This document shows, one piece after another, positions 12,481 to 24,339 of a stretch of DNA of 64,000 nucleotides. The DNA comes from Toxorhynchites rutilus septentrionalis (lineage: Eukaryota; Arthropoda; Insecta; Diptera; Culicidae). Under the pieces are notes generated by a model that was given only the letters and a program-made list of their open reading frames with translations, was not told the origin of the DNA and searched no databases. The translations under genes and the position numbers were made by a program. Each line of letters opens with the position of its first letter. The stretch's first letter is position 1. The DNA lies in the NCBI RefSeq assembly GCF_029784135.1, contig NC_073744.1, positions 11,533,429-11,597,428 of the forward strand, in the 5' to 3' direction.

Positions 12481-12976
12481 GGGGGGCCTCCGTAGCCACA
12501 TTGGTTGCGCGTTCGCTTAGTAAGCGATCGATCGTGAGTTCGAAACTCAGGGCCCTCATTGACCATCTTTGTGTTGTTACAGAATAACTACGTCCACGCA
12601 ACAATCATCAGCGATGGAGATCGATCCACGGTCGAAATATGATCGATTCATTCATACAACTGCTCTGCTCTGCAAGACACATCGGGCTGCGGTTCTATAA
12701 ATAACTCAACAATGATCAATCAACTGTCTCCGCTGTCCGGTCTAACTGGATAATGGAAGAACAGATAGAAAACTCTTAGGCCTAAATGGCTGCTACTGTG
12801 TAAATGTGTGTACCATATGGAATGGTAGAGAAGGGAATACTCTAACGCCGAAAAATGGCAACTGTGTAATGTGCTAATTATAGATATGATAAATATGTGA
12901 CATGTACACGATTAAAATTCGGCTCTGTTACAGCTATAATGCCAATGAGCCTGAAATAAATAAATAAATAAAAAAA
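12481..12976 (+). mobile_element. Feilai-like tRNA SINE, full length
   Basis: The tRNA-like head has an A box around TAGCCACATTGG and a B-box-like GAGTTCGAAACTC. A long body of about 420 bases follows, ending in (TAAA)n. The 13-bp duplication AAGAACTCGAACA is at 12468-12480 and 12977-12989. The sequence resembles the Aedes SINE Feilai from memory; the family name is an inference. Confidence 0.85.
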
Positions 12977-12989
12977 AAGAACTCGAACA

Positions 12990-13780
12990 ACAAATTCATT
13001 CACGGGGACCTATCTTTAGAGAAGTCTTACAGCAGCGATGCTCTTCTTCGGTGAATTATAATATTTTGTGGAATACGCTTCTAGTTATTGGGTAGTCCAG
13101 CAAGTTTGGGTGCGCAACTGATGATAATCGAATCGAGACGCTGATGAAGAATAAGTCCTCGGTATACGACACATCAATTAGCAGGTTCCTTACAAGTATC
13201 TGTGTTCATGAGCACCTGGTGAAACTAGATTAAGAAACGCTACAATGTATGAGTTCTACACCTATTGACCGAAAACATGAAATGGATCGTATCTCCATCA
13301 ACAACTCGCTTCATAAATGCAATGAAAACTCGCAGTTTGAAGCAAATAGTGTCAGGCGAAGAAAATATCCTTTACAACAGTGTTGAGCGAAAAAAAAATC
13401 TTTGAGGTGAGCGAAATGAACCATCATTAGATTTCTCCAAAACCGATCTTCACCTGCAGAAAGTCATTCTTTGTGTCTAGTGAGATAGAAAAAAAATTCT
13501 GCATTATAAGCTTCTACCAAACATCAAATCGATAAACTTCAACAAGCACTATTCGTAACTAAACGAAGCAAAATCGTCAATCTAGAACAAACGTTCAGAA
13601 TTGGCCAAGGCGTCCTCTTCCAGAATAATGCCAAACCTCATATTTCTTTGGAAGCCCCTCCAAAAATTTTTAGAGTTTGACTAGGATGTGATAGTCTACC
13701 CGCTATCATCAGATATTGCAATTTTTGTTCATCACTTGTTTAGACCCCCAATAAAAAAAATATTGAAGGTCCAAAATTTT
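12990..13780. other. Intergenic, no gene recognised
   Basis: Short frames only, and no repeat partner was noticed. The stretch separates the two Feilai-like SINEs. Confidence 0.5.
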
Positions 13781-14113
13781 GGTTGCGCGTTCGCTTAGTA
13801 AGCGATCGATCGTGAGTTTAAAACTCAGGGTCCTCAATTGACCATCTTTGTGTTGTAACAGAATAACTACGTCCACGCAACAATTATCAGCGATGGAGAT
13901 CGATTCATCCTTACAACTGCACTGCTCTGCAAGAAGCATCAGGCTGTTGTTCTATTAATAGCACAACAATGATCATATTAACTGTGTCCACTGGTCCTGG
14001 TCCGGTGGTCCAGCTGGACGATGGAAGAACAGATAGAGTACTCTTACGCCTAAATGGCTATTGTAGAATGTACCATATGCAATGGTATAAAAGGAATACT
14101 CTTACACCTAATA
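13781..14113 (+). mobile_element. Feilai-like SINE, truncated at both ends
   Basis: It matches the copy at 12481 from GGTTGCGCGTTCGCTTAG to about the ATATGGCTGC block, but lacks the first part of the tRNA head and the A-rich tail. No clear target duplication was found. Confidence 0.75.
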
Positions 14114-14783
14114 TGGCTGCAGACAGTGACAAAGTGACATGACATTGGCGTCCGAAAACCCACGGAGTAGATGACTTTGGTTGTATTGATTAAATTAAAA
14201 CCATTTAACATGTGCCAAGAAGAAACCTTGATGGGTGAAGGTTCTATGGTTTCACTGCGAATTGCAACCGATAGAGCATAGGGGGCATAAGACAAAGTGG
14301 GCACCCGAATGGGTTTGATGAAATTTAGCTTGATGAAACGCTTGCGCTGTAATGAAGCGCTCGAAGACAACAACAACAACAACTCTTCTATGTTTTTCAG
14401 TAACGAAGTAGATGCTTCCAGGATGAATAAATATGTTTGAGACGAGATGTAGCAGCACTGGTGGTAATTGCAGCCGATGCGTTCGTTAGCTCACATGCTG
14501 GTCATGTTATTGCGAATTCAATTAATGGTTTAGGATGTTGCAGATGAAAGCTTTCTGAGAAGTTTCTACATTGTTTGTGATTGTGTATGTCTCGCCTAAT
14601 TTACAGTGACATGTTCAAATGAAACAAACACTCTGCCTGTGTCCAGTGCACAATGGTCCAAGGAACAGATTTAAGTGGAAATTTGGATCAAGAGCGCTCA
14701 TTTTTATTTTGTCAAAATATCGTAATGCTTGAAATCATTACCTTTTTTTTTTTAACGTAGGGCTATATCTTTCAGAAGAAGTT
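14114..14783. other. Intergenic, no gene recognised
   Basis: Short minus-strand frames (14050-14458) lack motifs. Near 14754 AACGTAGGGCTATATCTTTC looks like a decayed extra family X end just before the expanded element. Confidence 0.45.
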
Positions 14784-15232
14784 TTGACGTAGGACTACGT
14801 CTTTCATTTCTATACCGGGGTGTAAAATCAAAGTTTCGAAAACGAAAGCGTTACGCCGGAGACCGAGATTTTGAGCGTTAATAGCTCCTAAACAACTGAA
14901 CGAAATGGTATGATAAACACTTCATTCGAAAGATAAAATGTCTACGCGTTATATACTTGTTACTTTTTGATCCAAAAACTTGTTTCAATAGTCTTAAAAT
15001 TGCTTTCAAAACAGGCTATTGAAATCACCAATCGGCTCAGTTCTAATTGAACAGCGATTGGAGCATGTTGTCGCTGTTGCGGTGAAGCTCTTTATTTATC
15101 ATGAAAGCGCGGATGAACGGTGTCACCAAGAGCCTGTTTGTGCACCATAGGCCAGAAGGGAATCTATCAGGAGGAGAGTGATGCCACAAACGGTTCCCTG
15201 GGAAGACATTGCTACACACACATACACGCGCG

Positions 15233-15830
15233 GCTATTAACAGGTGGTTATCGAGTTGGCATTACCCACGGGTGGGCTTCCAGTATCGAGGAAAATGTGG
15301 AAATATCTAATCGTTACTGAGAATAATCTGCCAGTTCCTCTGGGAATTTTCAAAATATATTCATGTGAAAGAGTTTAATTGAATGTTTTCTATCCATGTT
15401 ACACTGTGACCAAATATGTTTCAATCAAGTGCAATTAACAGGTTGTTATCGAGTTGGCATTAACCACTGGTGGGCTTCCAGTATCGAGGAAAATGTGGAA
15501 ATATCTAATCGTTACTGAAAATAATCTGCCAGTTCCTTTGGGAATTTTCAAAATATATTCATGTGAAAGAGTTTAATTGAATGTTTTCTATCCATGTAAC
15601 ACTGTGACCAAATATGTTTCAATCATGTGCTATTAACAGGTGGTTATCGAGTTGGCATTAACCAATGGTAGGCTTCCAGTATCGAGGAAAATGTGGAAAT
15701 ATCTAATCGTTACTGAAAATAATCTGCCAGTTCCTTTGGGAATTTTCAAAATATATTCATGTGAAAGAGTTTAATTGAATGTTGTGTATCCATGTAACAC
15801 TGTGACCAAATACATTTGGTTTTGTGGCTT
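15233..15830 (+). repeat. Tandem array 1 of the ~198-bp unit (three units)
   Basis: Units begin near 15233, 15430 and 15627 with (TG)C-ATTAACAGG and share GGGCTTCCAGTATCGAGGAA and ATAATCTGCCAGTTCC. The third unit runs into the 710-bp repeat. Confidence 0.9.
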
Positions 15831-17622
15831 TTCAATCAATCGCAATTAACAGGATAGCTTCAGAAGATTATTCTTCCCCATCAGTAGGATATTTCCGTAT
15901 CCAATATTGTATGCGCCCGCAATCGATTATTGCTCAGTCGCCGAAAGTTCCCAGCTCAGAGAGTTCATTCCCCTCTAGTTTGCCTTCCAAATTGCCATCG
16001 TAAACCACACCTTCTCTCGGTTCAATCACACACAAAAAGCATACTTAAGCGATATACTGGTGGTGAGACACATTCATTTTTCGTGAGGACATCGACAAGA
16101 CAACATCGTTGCCTAACGTGCTGGAGGAGGTGGACGGCGAAGGATCGACACATACACGCGCAGAACTCTTTCCGTTAGGATGCCATTCAGCATCGAGAAA
16201 GTTCCGGAAAGATCTAATCATTGCTGGAAAATAATCTGCCAGTTCCTTTGGGAATTTTCAAAATATATTCATGTGAAAGAGTTTAATTGAATGTTTTCTA
16301 TCCATGTTACACTGTGACCAAATATGTTTCAATCAAGTGCTATTAACAGGTGGTTATCGAGTTGGCATTAACCACTGGTGGGCTTCCAGTATCGAGGAAA
16401 ATGTGGAAATATCTAATCGTTACTGAAAATAATCTGCCAGTTCCTTTGGGAATTTTCAAAATATATTCATGTGAAAGAGTTTAATTGAATGTTTTCTATC
16501 CATGTAACACTGTGACCAAATACATTTGGTTTTGTGGTTTTTCAATCAATCGCAATTAACAGGATAGCTTCAGAAGATTATTCTTCCACATCAGTAGGAT
16601 ATTTCCGTATCCAATATTGTATGCGCCCGCAATCGATTATTGCTCAGTCGCCGAAAGTTCCGAGCTCAGAGAGTTCATTCCCCTCTAGTTTGCCTTCCAA
16701 ATTGCCATCGTAAACCACACCTTCTCTCGATTCAATCACACACAAAAAGCATACTTAAGCGATATTCTGGTGGTGAGACACATTCATTTTTCGTGAGGAC
16801 ATCGACAAGACAACATCGTTGCCTAACGTGCTGGAGGAGGTGGACGGCGAAGGATCGACACATACACGCGCAGAACTCTTTTCGTTAGGATGCCATTCAG
16901 CATCGAGAAAGTTCCGGAAAGATCTAATCATTGCTGGAAAATAATCTGCCAGTTCCTTTGGGAATTTTCAAAATATATTCATGTGAAAGAGTTTAATTGA
17001 ATGTTTTCTATCCATGTAACACTGTGACCAAATATGTTTCAATCAAGTGCTATTAACAGGTGGTTATCGAGTTGGCATTAACCACTGGTGGGCTTCCAGT
17101 ATCGAGGAAAATGTGGAAATATCTAATCGTTACTGAAAATAATCTGCCAGTTCCTTTGGGAATTTTCAAAATATATTCATGTGAAAGAGTTTAATTGAAT
17201 GTTTTCTATCCATGTAACACTGTGACCAAATACATTTGGTTTTGTGGTTTTTCAATCAATCGCAATTAACAGGATAGCTTCAGAAGATTATTCTTCCACA
17301 TCAGTAGGATATTTCCGTATCCAATATTGTATGCGCCCGCAATCGATTATTGCTCAGTCGCCGAAAGTTCCGAGCTCAGAGAGTTCATTCCCCTCTAGTT
17401 TGCCTTCCAAATTGCCATCGTAAACCACACCTTCTCTCGGTTCAATCACACACAAAAAGCATACTTAAGCGATATACTGGTGGTGAGACACATTCATTTT
17501 TCGTGAGGACATCGACAAGACAACATCGTTGCCTAACGTGCTGGAGGAGGTGGACGGCGAAGGATCGACACATACACGCGCAGAACTCTTTCCGTTAGGA
17601 TGCCATTCAGCATCGAGAAAGT
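15831..17622 (+). repeat. 710-bp tandem repeat, about two and a half copies
   Basis: Blocks repeat with an exact period of 710 bases. The marker TTGCTCAGTCGCCGAAAGTT occurs at about 15929, 16639 and 17349. Each block contains two of the short units plus a unique-looking 350-base insert with an 82-codon frame at 15930, 16640 and 17350. The copies differ at only a handful of positions, so the duplication is young or homogenised. Confidence 0.93.
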
Positions 17623-19560
17623 GGTGGGCTTCCAGTATCGAGGAAAATGTGGAAATATCTAATCGTTACTGAAAATAATCTGCCAGTTCCTTTGGGAATT
17701 TTCAAAATATATTCATGTGAAAGAATTTAATTGAATGTTTTCTATCCATGTAACACTGTGACCAAATATGTTTCAATCAAGTGCTATTAACAGGTGGTTA
17801 TCGAGTTGGCATTAACCACTGGTGGGCTTCCAGTATCGAGGAAAATGTGGAAATATCTAATCGTTACTTAAAATAATCTGCCAGTTCCTTTGGGAATTTT
17901 CAAAATATATTCATGTGAAAGAATTTAATTGAATGTTTTCTATCCATGTAACACTGTGACCAAATATGTTTCAATCAAGTGCTATTAACAGGTGGTTATC
18001 GAGTTGGCATTAACCACTGGTGGGCTTCTTCCAGTATCGAGGAAAATGTGGAAATAACTAATCGTTACTGAAAATAATCTGCCAGTTCCTCTGGGAATTT
18101 TCAAAATATATTCATGTGAAAGAGTTTAATTGAATGTTTTCTATCCATGTAACACTGTGACCAAATATGTTTCAATCAAGTGCTATTAACAGGTGGTTAT
18201 CGAGTTGGCATTAACCACTGGTGGGCTTCCAGTATCGAGGAAAATGTGGAAATATCTAATCGTTACTTAAAATAATCTGCCAGTTCCTTTGGGAATTTTC
18301 AAAATATATTCATGTGAAAGAATTTAATTGAATGTTTTCTATCCATGTAACACTGTGACCAAATATGTTTCAATCAAGTGCTATTAACAGGTGGTTATCG
18401 AGTTGGCATTAACCACTGGTGGGCTTCTTCCAGTATCGAGGAAAATGTGGAAATAACTAATCGTTACTGAAAATAATCTGCCAGTTCCTCTGGGAATTTT
18501 CAAAATATATTCATGTGAAAGAGTTTAATTGAATGTTTTCTATCCATGTAACACTGTGACCAAATATGTTTCAATCAAGTGCTATTAACAGGTGGTTATC
18601 GAGTTGGCATTAACCACTGGTGGGCTTCCAGTATCGAGGAAAATGTGGAAATATCTAATCGTTACTTAAAATAATCTGCCAGTTCCTTTGGGAATTTTCA
18701 AAATATATTCATGTGAAAGAATTTAATTGAATGTTTTCTATCCATGTAACACTGTGACCAAATATGTTTCAATCAAGTGCTATTAACAGGTGGTTATCGA
18801 GTTGGCATTAACCACTGGTGGGCTTCTTCCAGTATCGAGGAAAATGTGGAAATAACTAATCGTTACTGAAAATAATCTGCCAGTTCCTCTGGGAATTTTC
18901 AAAATATATTCATGTGAAAGAGTTTAATTGAATGTTTTCTATCCATGTAACACTGTGACCAAATATGTTTCAATCAAGTGCTATTAACAGGTGGTTATCG
19001 AGTTGGCATTAACCACTGGTGGGCTTCCAGTATCGAGGAAAATGTGGAAATATCTAATCGTTACTGAAATTAATCTGCCAGTTCCTCTGGGAATTTTCAA
19101 AATATATTCATGTGAAAGAGTTTAATTGAATGTTTTCTATCCATGTAACACTGTGACCAAATATGTTTCAATCAAGTGCTATTAACAGGTGGTTATCGAG
19201 TTGGAATTAACCACTGGTGGGCTTCCAGTATCGAGGAAAATGTGGAAATAACTAATCGTTACTGAAAATAATCTGCCAGTTCCTCTGGGAATTTTCAAAA
19301 TATATTCATGTGAAAGAATTTAATTGAATGTTTTCTATCCATGTAACACTGTGACCAAATATGTTTCAATCAAGTGCTATTAACAGGTGGTTATCGAGTT
19401 GGAATTAACCACTGGTGGGCTTCCAGTATCGAGGAAAATGTGGAAATAACTAATCGTTACTGAAAATAATCTGCCAGTTCCTCTGGGAATTTTCAAAATA
19501 TATTCATGTGAAAGAGTTTATTTGAATGTTTTCTATCCATGTAACACTGTGACCAAATAC
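17623..19560 (+). repeat. Tandem array 2 with a 399-bp higher-order dimer
   Basis: Unit starts (TGCTATTAACAGG) fall at 17782, 17980, 18181, 18379, 18580, 18778, 18979, 19177 and 19375. From 17782 to 18978 the spacing alternates 198 and 201. The 198-bp type has TTACTTAAAATAATC and CCTTTGGG. The 201-bp type has an extra CTT (GGGCTTCTTCCAG), AATAACTAATCG and CCTCTGGG. The A-B dimer of 399 bp is thus repeated three times; later units are 198 bp without the CTT. Confidence 0.95.
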
Positions 19561-19819
19561 ATTTGGTTTTGTGGTTTTTCAATCAATCGCAATCAACAGG
19601 ATAGCTTCTGAAGATTATTCTTCAGATTAGGATATTTCCGTATCCAATATTGGATGCATAAAACCTTGTGCCTCCAACGTAACGCTCTCGTTTTCGAAGT
19701 TCTCCAAATATTCATTCATTCAGAATGAATTCAGATTCAACTTCATACAAATGATCTCTATATCAACGAGAGTCCTACGTCACCCTTGCGGTTATACCAT
19801 AGATATAACCCACTTCCTG

Positions 19820-21189
19820 TTTTTATGAAACAGAAATAGAAAATGCAGAATTTTCGATTTATCGAGGATAGTTTCATTCATTTATTCAATTCACAGTCTC
19901 GCTCCAGCTAGCAGCTAGTTGTCTGATGAAGAGTGCTTCTGTATTTTTGCGTCTGTACTGGAGTACATGTTTGAAATTTCGTAAACTGTAGGTGTTCGTG
20001 ACCGACAGCACGAATGACGAGCAAGTGTCCCATTTTCCATTATCCCATCTCAATTCCATGTTCATTCCTATCCTTATTCCCATACAAACCACTCCCTTTC
20101 CTCTGAAATGCAATGTGTGGTGCAAAATACCACAACAGCCAACAGCGAAACCCGACATACGAACGAATACCAACGAACAAAGAAATAATGTACGAAATGA
20201 TCTTTACTAATATTTTTGCATTCCAAATCCAAGTGACATAAGTTCAGCATCGCGAATAAATCCGATAGTATGTTAGTTGTATTCCAAAGTGTTTTATTTT
20301 CTCATGTACAAGCCAAATTCCGGGTATTCCCGAATCTGGAACTATTCAACATCCTGGCCTCCTTCAGCCGAAAGATCCGCCACTTCTTAAATAGAGTGAT
20401 CCACTGGTAATTCAAAAACTGCTTTGAAAGCAAATTATTTTGAAATTACAAAAATCTAAACATATTGATGATATCTCAAAAAACTCAGCGTCAGTCAGTC
20501 ATGTGCTTGATGCATGACGTCCGGATGGTCGTGAAAGTAGTTTGGATATTGTGCTCAACCTAGCCGACCTCAATTTCTGTTTTGCTACCGTGCTGAATTT
20601 GAATCAAAATTTTCCGCCTCAAAATGTATTCTCAGAATATGCGCGAAGTTAGCATAGTGCAGCACAAGCAAAACTGAAGTAACGTTACTACTAATATTTT
20701 TCTTCTGTAGGTAGCTTGAACCACTTCGACCATTAGTTTGATCTATTGTAGTGAAAGAGAAATATTACCAATAATACCAATCTCCACATGAGGGTATGAC
20801 AACCAATGCGGTACTGGTTTTCATACCGTTATGTGGAGATAGGTTGTGTATAATTGAATCACACGTACGAATGGTTGATTTTATGCCGAAGGAGTGCTTC
20901 TAGAAATTTAGCAGCGTGTTCGGATTTATTGGACTCTCACACTTCCTCAGTTAATTCCCCACTAGTGTTGAAAAAGTCCCATTTGGGTAACTAAACAAAA
21001 CACTCGGCCTTGACATAGGCCTTTCGGAATCCCTCGCTGCCGCTGCCATCTGGTCGCTAGCAAGAAGACTGATACATCGTGAATGTATAATTGGTGACCT
21101 AAAGATCGATCAATATTTTTTCGTGAATTCCAGCATTGTTTCCGTGTCAAAAAATTGACGCCTTGACGTGCAGTGAATTTGGGTTGTGT
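19820..21189. other. Intergenic, no gene recognised; contains a short hairpin
   Basis: A 95-codon minus frame (20173-19886) has no recognisable motif. A 70-base imperfect hairpin lies at 20779-20850 and is entered separately. Confidence 0.5.
20779..20850. repeat. Short imperfect hairpin, pre-miRNA-sized
   Basis: AATCTCCACATGAGGGTATG pairs with CATACCGTTATGTGGAGAT across a loop around ACCAATGCGGTACTGG. There are two stem blocks (CTCCACAT and GGTATGA) separated by a 3-base mismatch. It could be a small MITE or a hairpin RNA. Confidence 0.4.
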
Positions 21190-21201
21190 AACGTTTACAC
21201 G

Positions 21202-21479
21202 TTAAACGTTGTGCTCCCGTGGCCGAGTGGTTAGCGTCAAACCTAGCATGCCGGGGGTTCGGGTTCGATTCCCGTTCTGGTCGGGGAAATTTTTCTTCAA
21301 AGAAATTTCCTCTGACTTGCACTGTGGTCACGCGTATTCTAGAGCTGCCACTCAGAATGCATTAAAAGCGTGTTATTTGGCATAGAAATCTCAACTAAGT
21401 ACTAATGAAAATGACGCAAGTAATATTACGTTGAGACGGCGGAGTTCCTCTAGGAACGTTAGTGCCATATAAGAAGAAG
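21202..21479 (+). mobile_element. tRNA-derived SINE, subfamily 1
   Basis: The head begins GTGCTCCCGTGGCCGAGTGG at 21211 and the B box is GGTTCGATTCC. The tail is AAGAAGAAGA. The 12-bp duplication AACGTTTACACG is found at 21190-21201 and 21480-21491. Confidence 0.88.
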
Positions 21480-21491
21480 AACGTTTACACG

Positions 21492-22320
21492 AATACCATT
21501 TAACCGAAACACGTTTACCAGAAGCACATTCACCCGAATGTAATAAATACCCGGATGACATTCACCCGAATGCGACAAACACCCGAATGAGACAATGATT
21601 TTGAATGCAGAATTTATGGCCCCAATGACAAAAGGAAAAATTCAACATATCAGGTTATGAGTTTTGTCGAATCTCCTCATAATAAATAAGATTTAGTCAA
21701 TACAACATGCAACAAAAGCAACAAAAATGCGCGGTAAAATTGAAAATTGTGATGAGGAAATTTTAAAATGATGCAATTAACATGTCGTCTTCTTTCCTTT
21801 CCGTACTGCTCTTTGAGGTTAAGAGATCATTTAGAAATGAACATGAACTTTGGAATATTCTTTCAAAAATCAAGCAGTTAATTTTAACATGGAAATTTTT
21901 TTCATTTTATTGTATTAATCATTACAGTGTAAGGTGGAACCTTTTAATTTGCTGCAACCAGATACTAGTTTGAATTCAATAGTACATATCCTCAATCACA
22001 TCAATTATCTATTTTATCTATTTACTAATTTGATTTATTTTTATTTTTAACATAATAACGAAGGAGATTCCAATAAGTTACGCCCATAATGAGCAGAGTG
22101 TTGCCATAATGCGATGTGCTTCTCATTCTAAAACATCGGAAACTTCGCAATTTTTGTTTTAGACATCGAGTGGATGAATAGTATTCTAGAAAGTGTTAAG
22201 CATGCACGCAACTTTCAAAATTATTTGAATGAACATCCCAGTAATTGTTTTTGATGACGGCTATGGAGTATCTATTAAGGTTGAAAACGTACCTGACACA
22301 ACTTTTTAGAGCAATTCGCA
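21492..22320. other. Degenerate (CACCCGAATG)n repeat, then intergenic DNA
   Basis: 21500-21600 contains several degenerate copies of CACCCGAATG / TTTACCCGAA-type units. The remainder is AT-rich with no gene seen. Confidence 0.5.
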
Positions 22321-22322
22321 AT

Positions 22323-24000
22323 CTATCCAAAGCTCTGACTGAAGCATTCAGTATAAACTCTGCAGTATATAAGAAATGAAGATTTCAAAAGATTTATTTT
22401 AACTTCAGTTCTCATCATGTTAGATGTTAGCCAAAGATGTCGATATTCGATTGCATTCCGACTAAGGAGAATATCCGGAAATGGCAAATTACTTCGATAT
22501 CGAGAAACGAGCATCGTCTCAGTTTTCTCAATGTTAACAGAAAGAAGGTTTTGACAAGACCAAATGTGAACTCTTCTTAAATCATCATTTAAAATGTTAA
22601 CCATCACTCCAATAGATATAATAGCAGAGCGTAAATATATTTGGACATCGTCAGCAAACATAATAATTTGGCAAGCTTTCTACATAATTATAAAATCATT
22701 TATATATAGTGAGGACAGTAAAGGGCCTATAATGGAGCCCCAAAGCATACCAGATACTATATTCACAGAATTAGATTTTTCTCTATTTATCGAAACAATT
22801 TGAGATCATTCAGCTTGGTCGAAACCACCCCGAATTGGGTTATTTGAACTGATTTAGAACTAAAGATGACCTACAAATTAGAAACTTATTGTAATTCATG
22901 TGAAATTGACGTTATTTTGTAAAGGAATGAAAGTTTTTTTATCTGGTTCTATAGTTATGAAACAATGGAATTTAAGTTTTTTTTATTGTTTTGCGCCTGA
23001 ACACAACAATAAAATTCAAATAGCCAGTTTTTTAAATGAAGATAGTTATTATATTCTGCACTACACTTCAGTTCAACCAACTTCTTAGATATCTTTGGAA
23101 ACTCAGAAAAGATGAGTGGTTCTATAGTTGTGAAACGCAGTGTATGGCCTGATCGGAAACCAGATTGAAATTCACTGAGTATTTACTTTAGTATTTATTT
23201 TAGAAGAATTGATGTACCCGTGAACTTGATTTTTAAGATTTTTTTCCAATGCTTTTGACAAACTAAACAAAATGCTAATAGGACGCAAATTGTTCAAGTT
23301 TAAAATGTTTTGTTTTATTACGTTTATTACGTAAACAGTTGATCTGAATGAACTTCAAAGGATTCCTGGTGGTAATCCATAAGCGACACGCAATATTGGC
23401 TTGCATTGTTGGTTTGCATTGTTGAACCATGGATTTTTCTTTGGCCTTAACATTTTAGTAGGTTAAAATTAATTATAAAGTTCAATGAATCTCTGATTTA
23501 GAAAATCTAAAACAATATCATGGCCATAAATGGTATACAAAAAGACCAATCGATAAATTCTGTAGCACGGCCTAGACCAATACATTAAACATTATTATAA
23601 TCTTTATAACATTGAAATTTATTTGTAGTGTCAGAACAATTTAAATCCAACGATGCAAAAATGATGTTTAGAAAAACCAAGAGCTGGGAGGGTTGTAAAT
23701 AGTACCGAGAAGAAAATTATTATTACTCATTTGAACGTCGAGAAACAGAAATTCAGTGCGATTTAAACTTTTTGTACCATCAAAGAAATCAGAATGAGAC
23801 ACAGCAAATATTTTTTTTATAGTAAACACAGAGTCCACCTTGGCTGTAAATTCTGTCATTCCTGATTAGGTTAAAACCTTTAATAGCAATCACGTCATCG
23901 GATCCGTTATCAGAGAGTCATGTTTCATCAATAAGGAGGATTTTTAATACACTAAATTTACTCAAATTGTGAGCACTCAAAATTTGAAAGTTAATGTGGC
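22323..24000 (-). pseudogene. LINE 1: degenerate non-LTR reverse transcriptase
   Basis: Minus-strand pieces in reading order are an endonuclease-like stretch (about 23860-23670, LLGTIYNPPSS), QSGFRSGH (about 23175), WGSIIGPLLSSLYINDF (about 22745-22690) and the active-site box FADDVQIYL with following NIEKTETM (22660-22500). These are the EN and finger/palm motifs of a CR1/L2/Jockey-type LINE that would reverse-transcribe its own RNA at the target. Frame breaks and a Tc1 fragment at 22812-23142 inactivate it. The 5' part and 3' tail are not recognised. Confidence 0.8.
22812..23142 (+). mobile_element. Tc1-like element fragment inside LINE 1
   Basis: It matches the half of the element at 5705-6483 that lies next to one terminus. 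It ends GTGAAACGCAGTG followed by TA. The other terminus is missing. It separates two parts of the LINE 1 reverse transcriptase. Confidence 0.65.
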
Positions 24001-24339
24001 AAATATTTAGTTTACTAGAAATATAAAGCATAAATATCTTAGAAATGTGAAAATTACGAAGCACTTGATTTCATTGTCTTATTCTCTTGAAAACTCACAG
24101 TTCAGCCAGCTTGCGTCGGTTTATGATAGAAAATGTCCGAGATTAGATTTACATGTGATGTTTTGCTATAACCTAAATATTATGTTTTATAACGTGATCA
24201 CATGGTAAATGAAATTTGGGAGGAAACAAAAAGCAATATGAGTAGCTTCACGAGTTGTTGTCCCCCAAAGCTGTCAAAGAATTGAGAGGAAATCGCCTCT
24301 GTTAATCCAAATCCAAATCCAAATTAATGTTCTGAATTC

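Larger units (their letters stand above)
14784..19819 (+). mobile_element. Family X TIR element, expanded to 5 kb by internal tandem arrays
   Basis: The 5' end (TTGACGTAGGACTACGTC) and 3' end (ATAACCCACTTCCTG) are the same as in the 1.08-kb copy at 10227, but the interior is enlarged about five-fold by tandem duplication (separate entries). A deletion at about 15034 removes the TATA box and its spacer, so CAATCGG joins CTCAGTTC directly. The promoter seen in other copies is therefore lost here. Confidence 0.9.

Noticed and set aside
15831..19560. CRISPR-like regular array
   Set aside because: Units are about 198-201 and 710 bp, contiguous without distinct spacers, and lie in a eukaryotic transposon; this is a tandem repeat.
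19886..20173. Minus-strand 95-codon frame as a small gene
   Set aside because: No recognisable domain, no splice or promoter support, and length within chance for this window; left as intergenic.
21211..21285. tRNA gene at the SINE heads (also 34189, 46089, 57786, 63691)
   Set aside because: The tRNA-like part is only the head of a repeated ~275-bp unit with target duplications and a GAA-rich tail, so these are SINEs, not tRNA genes.
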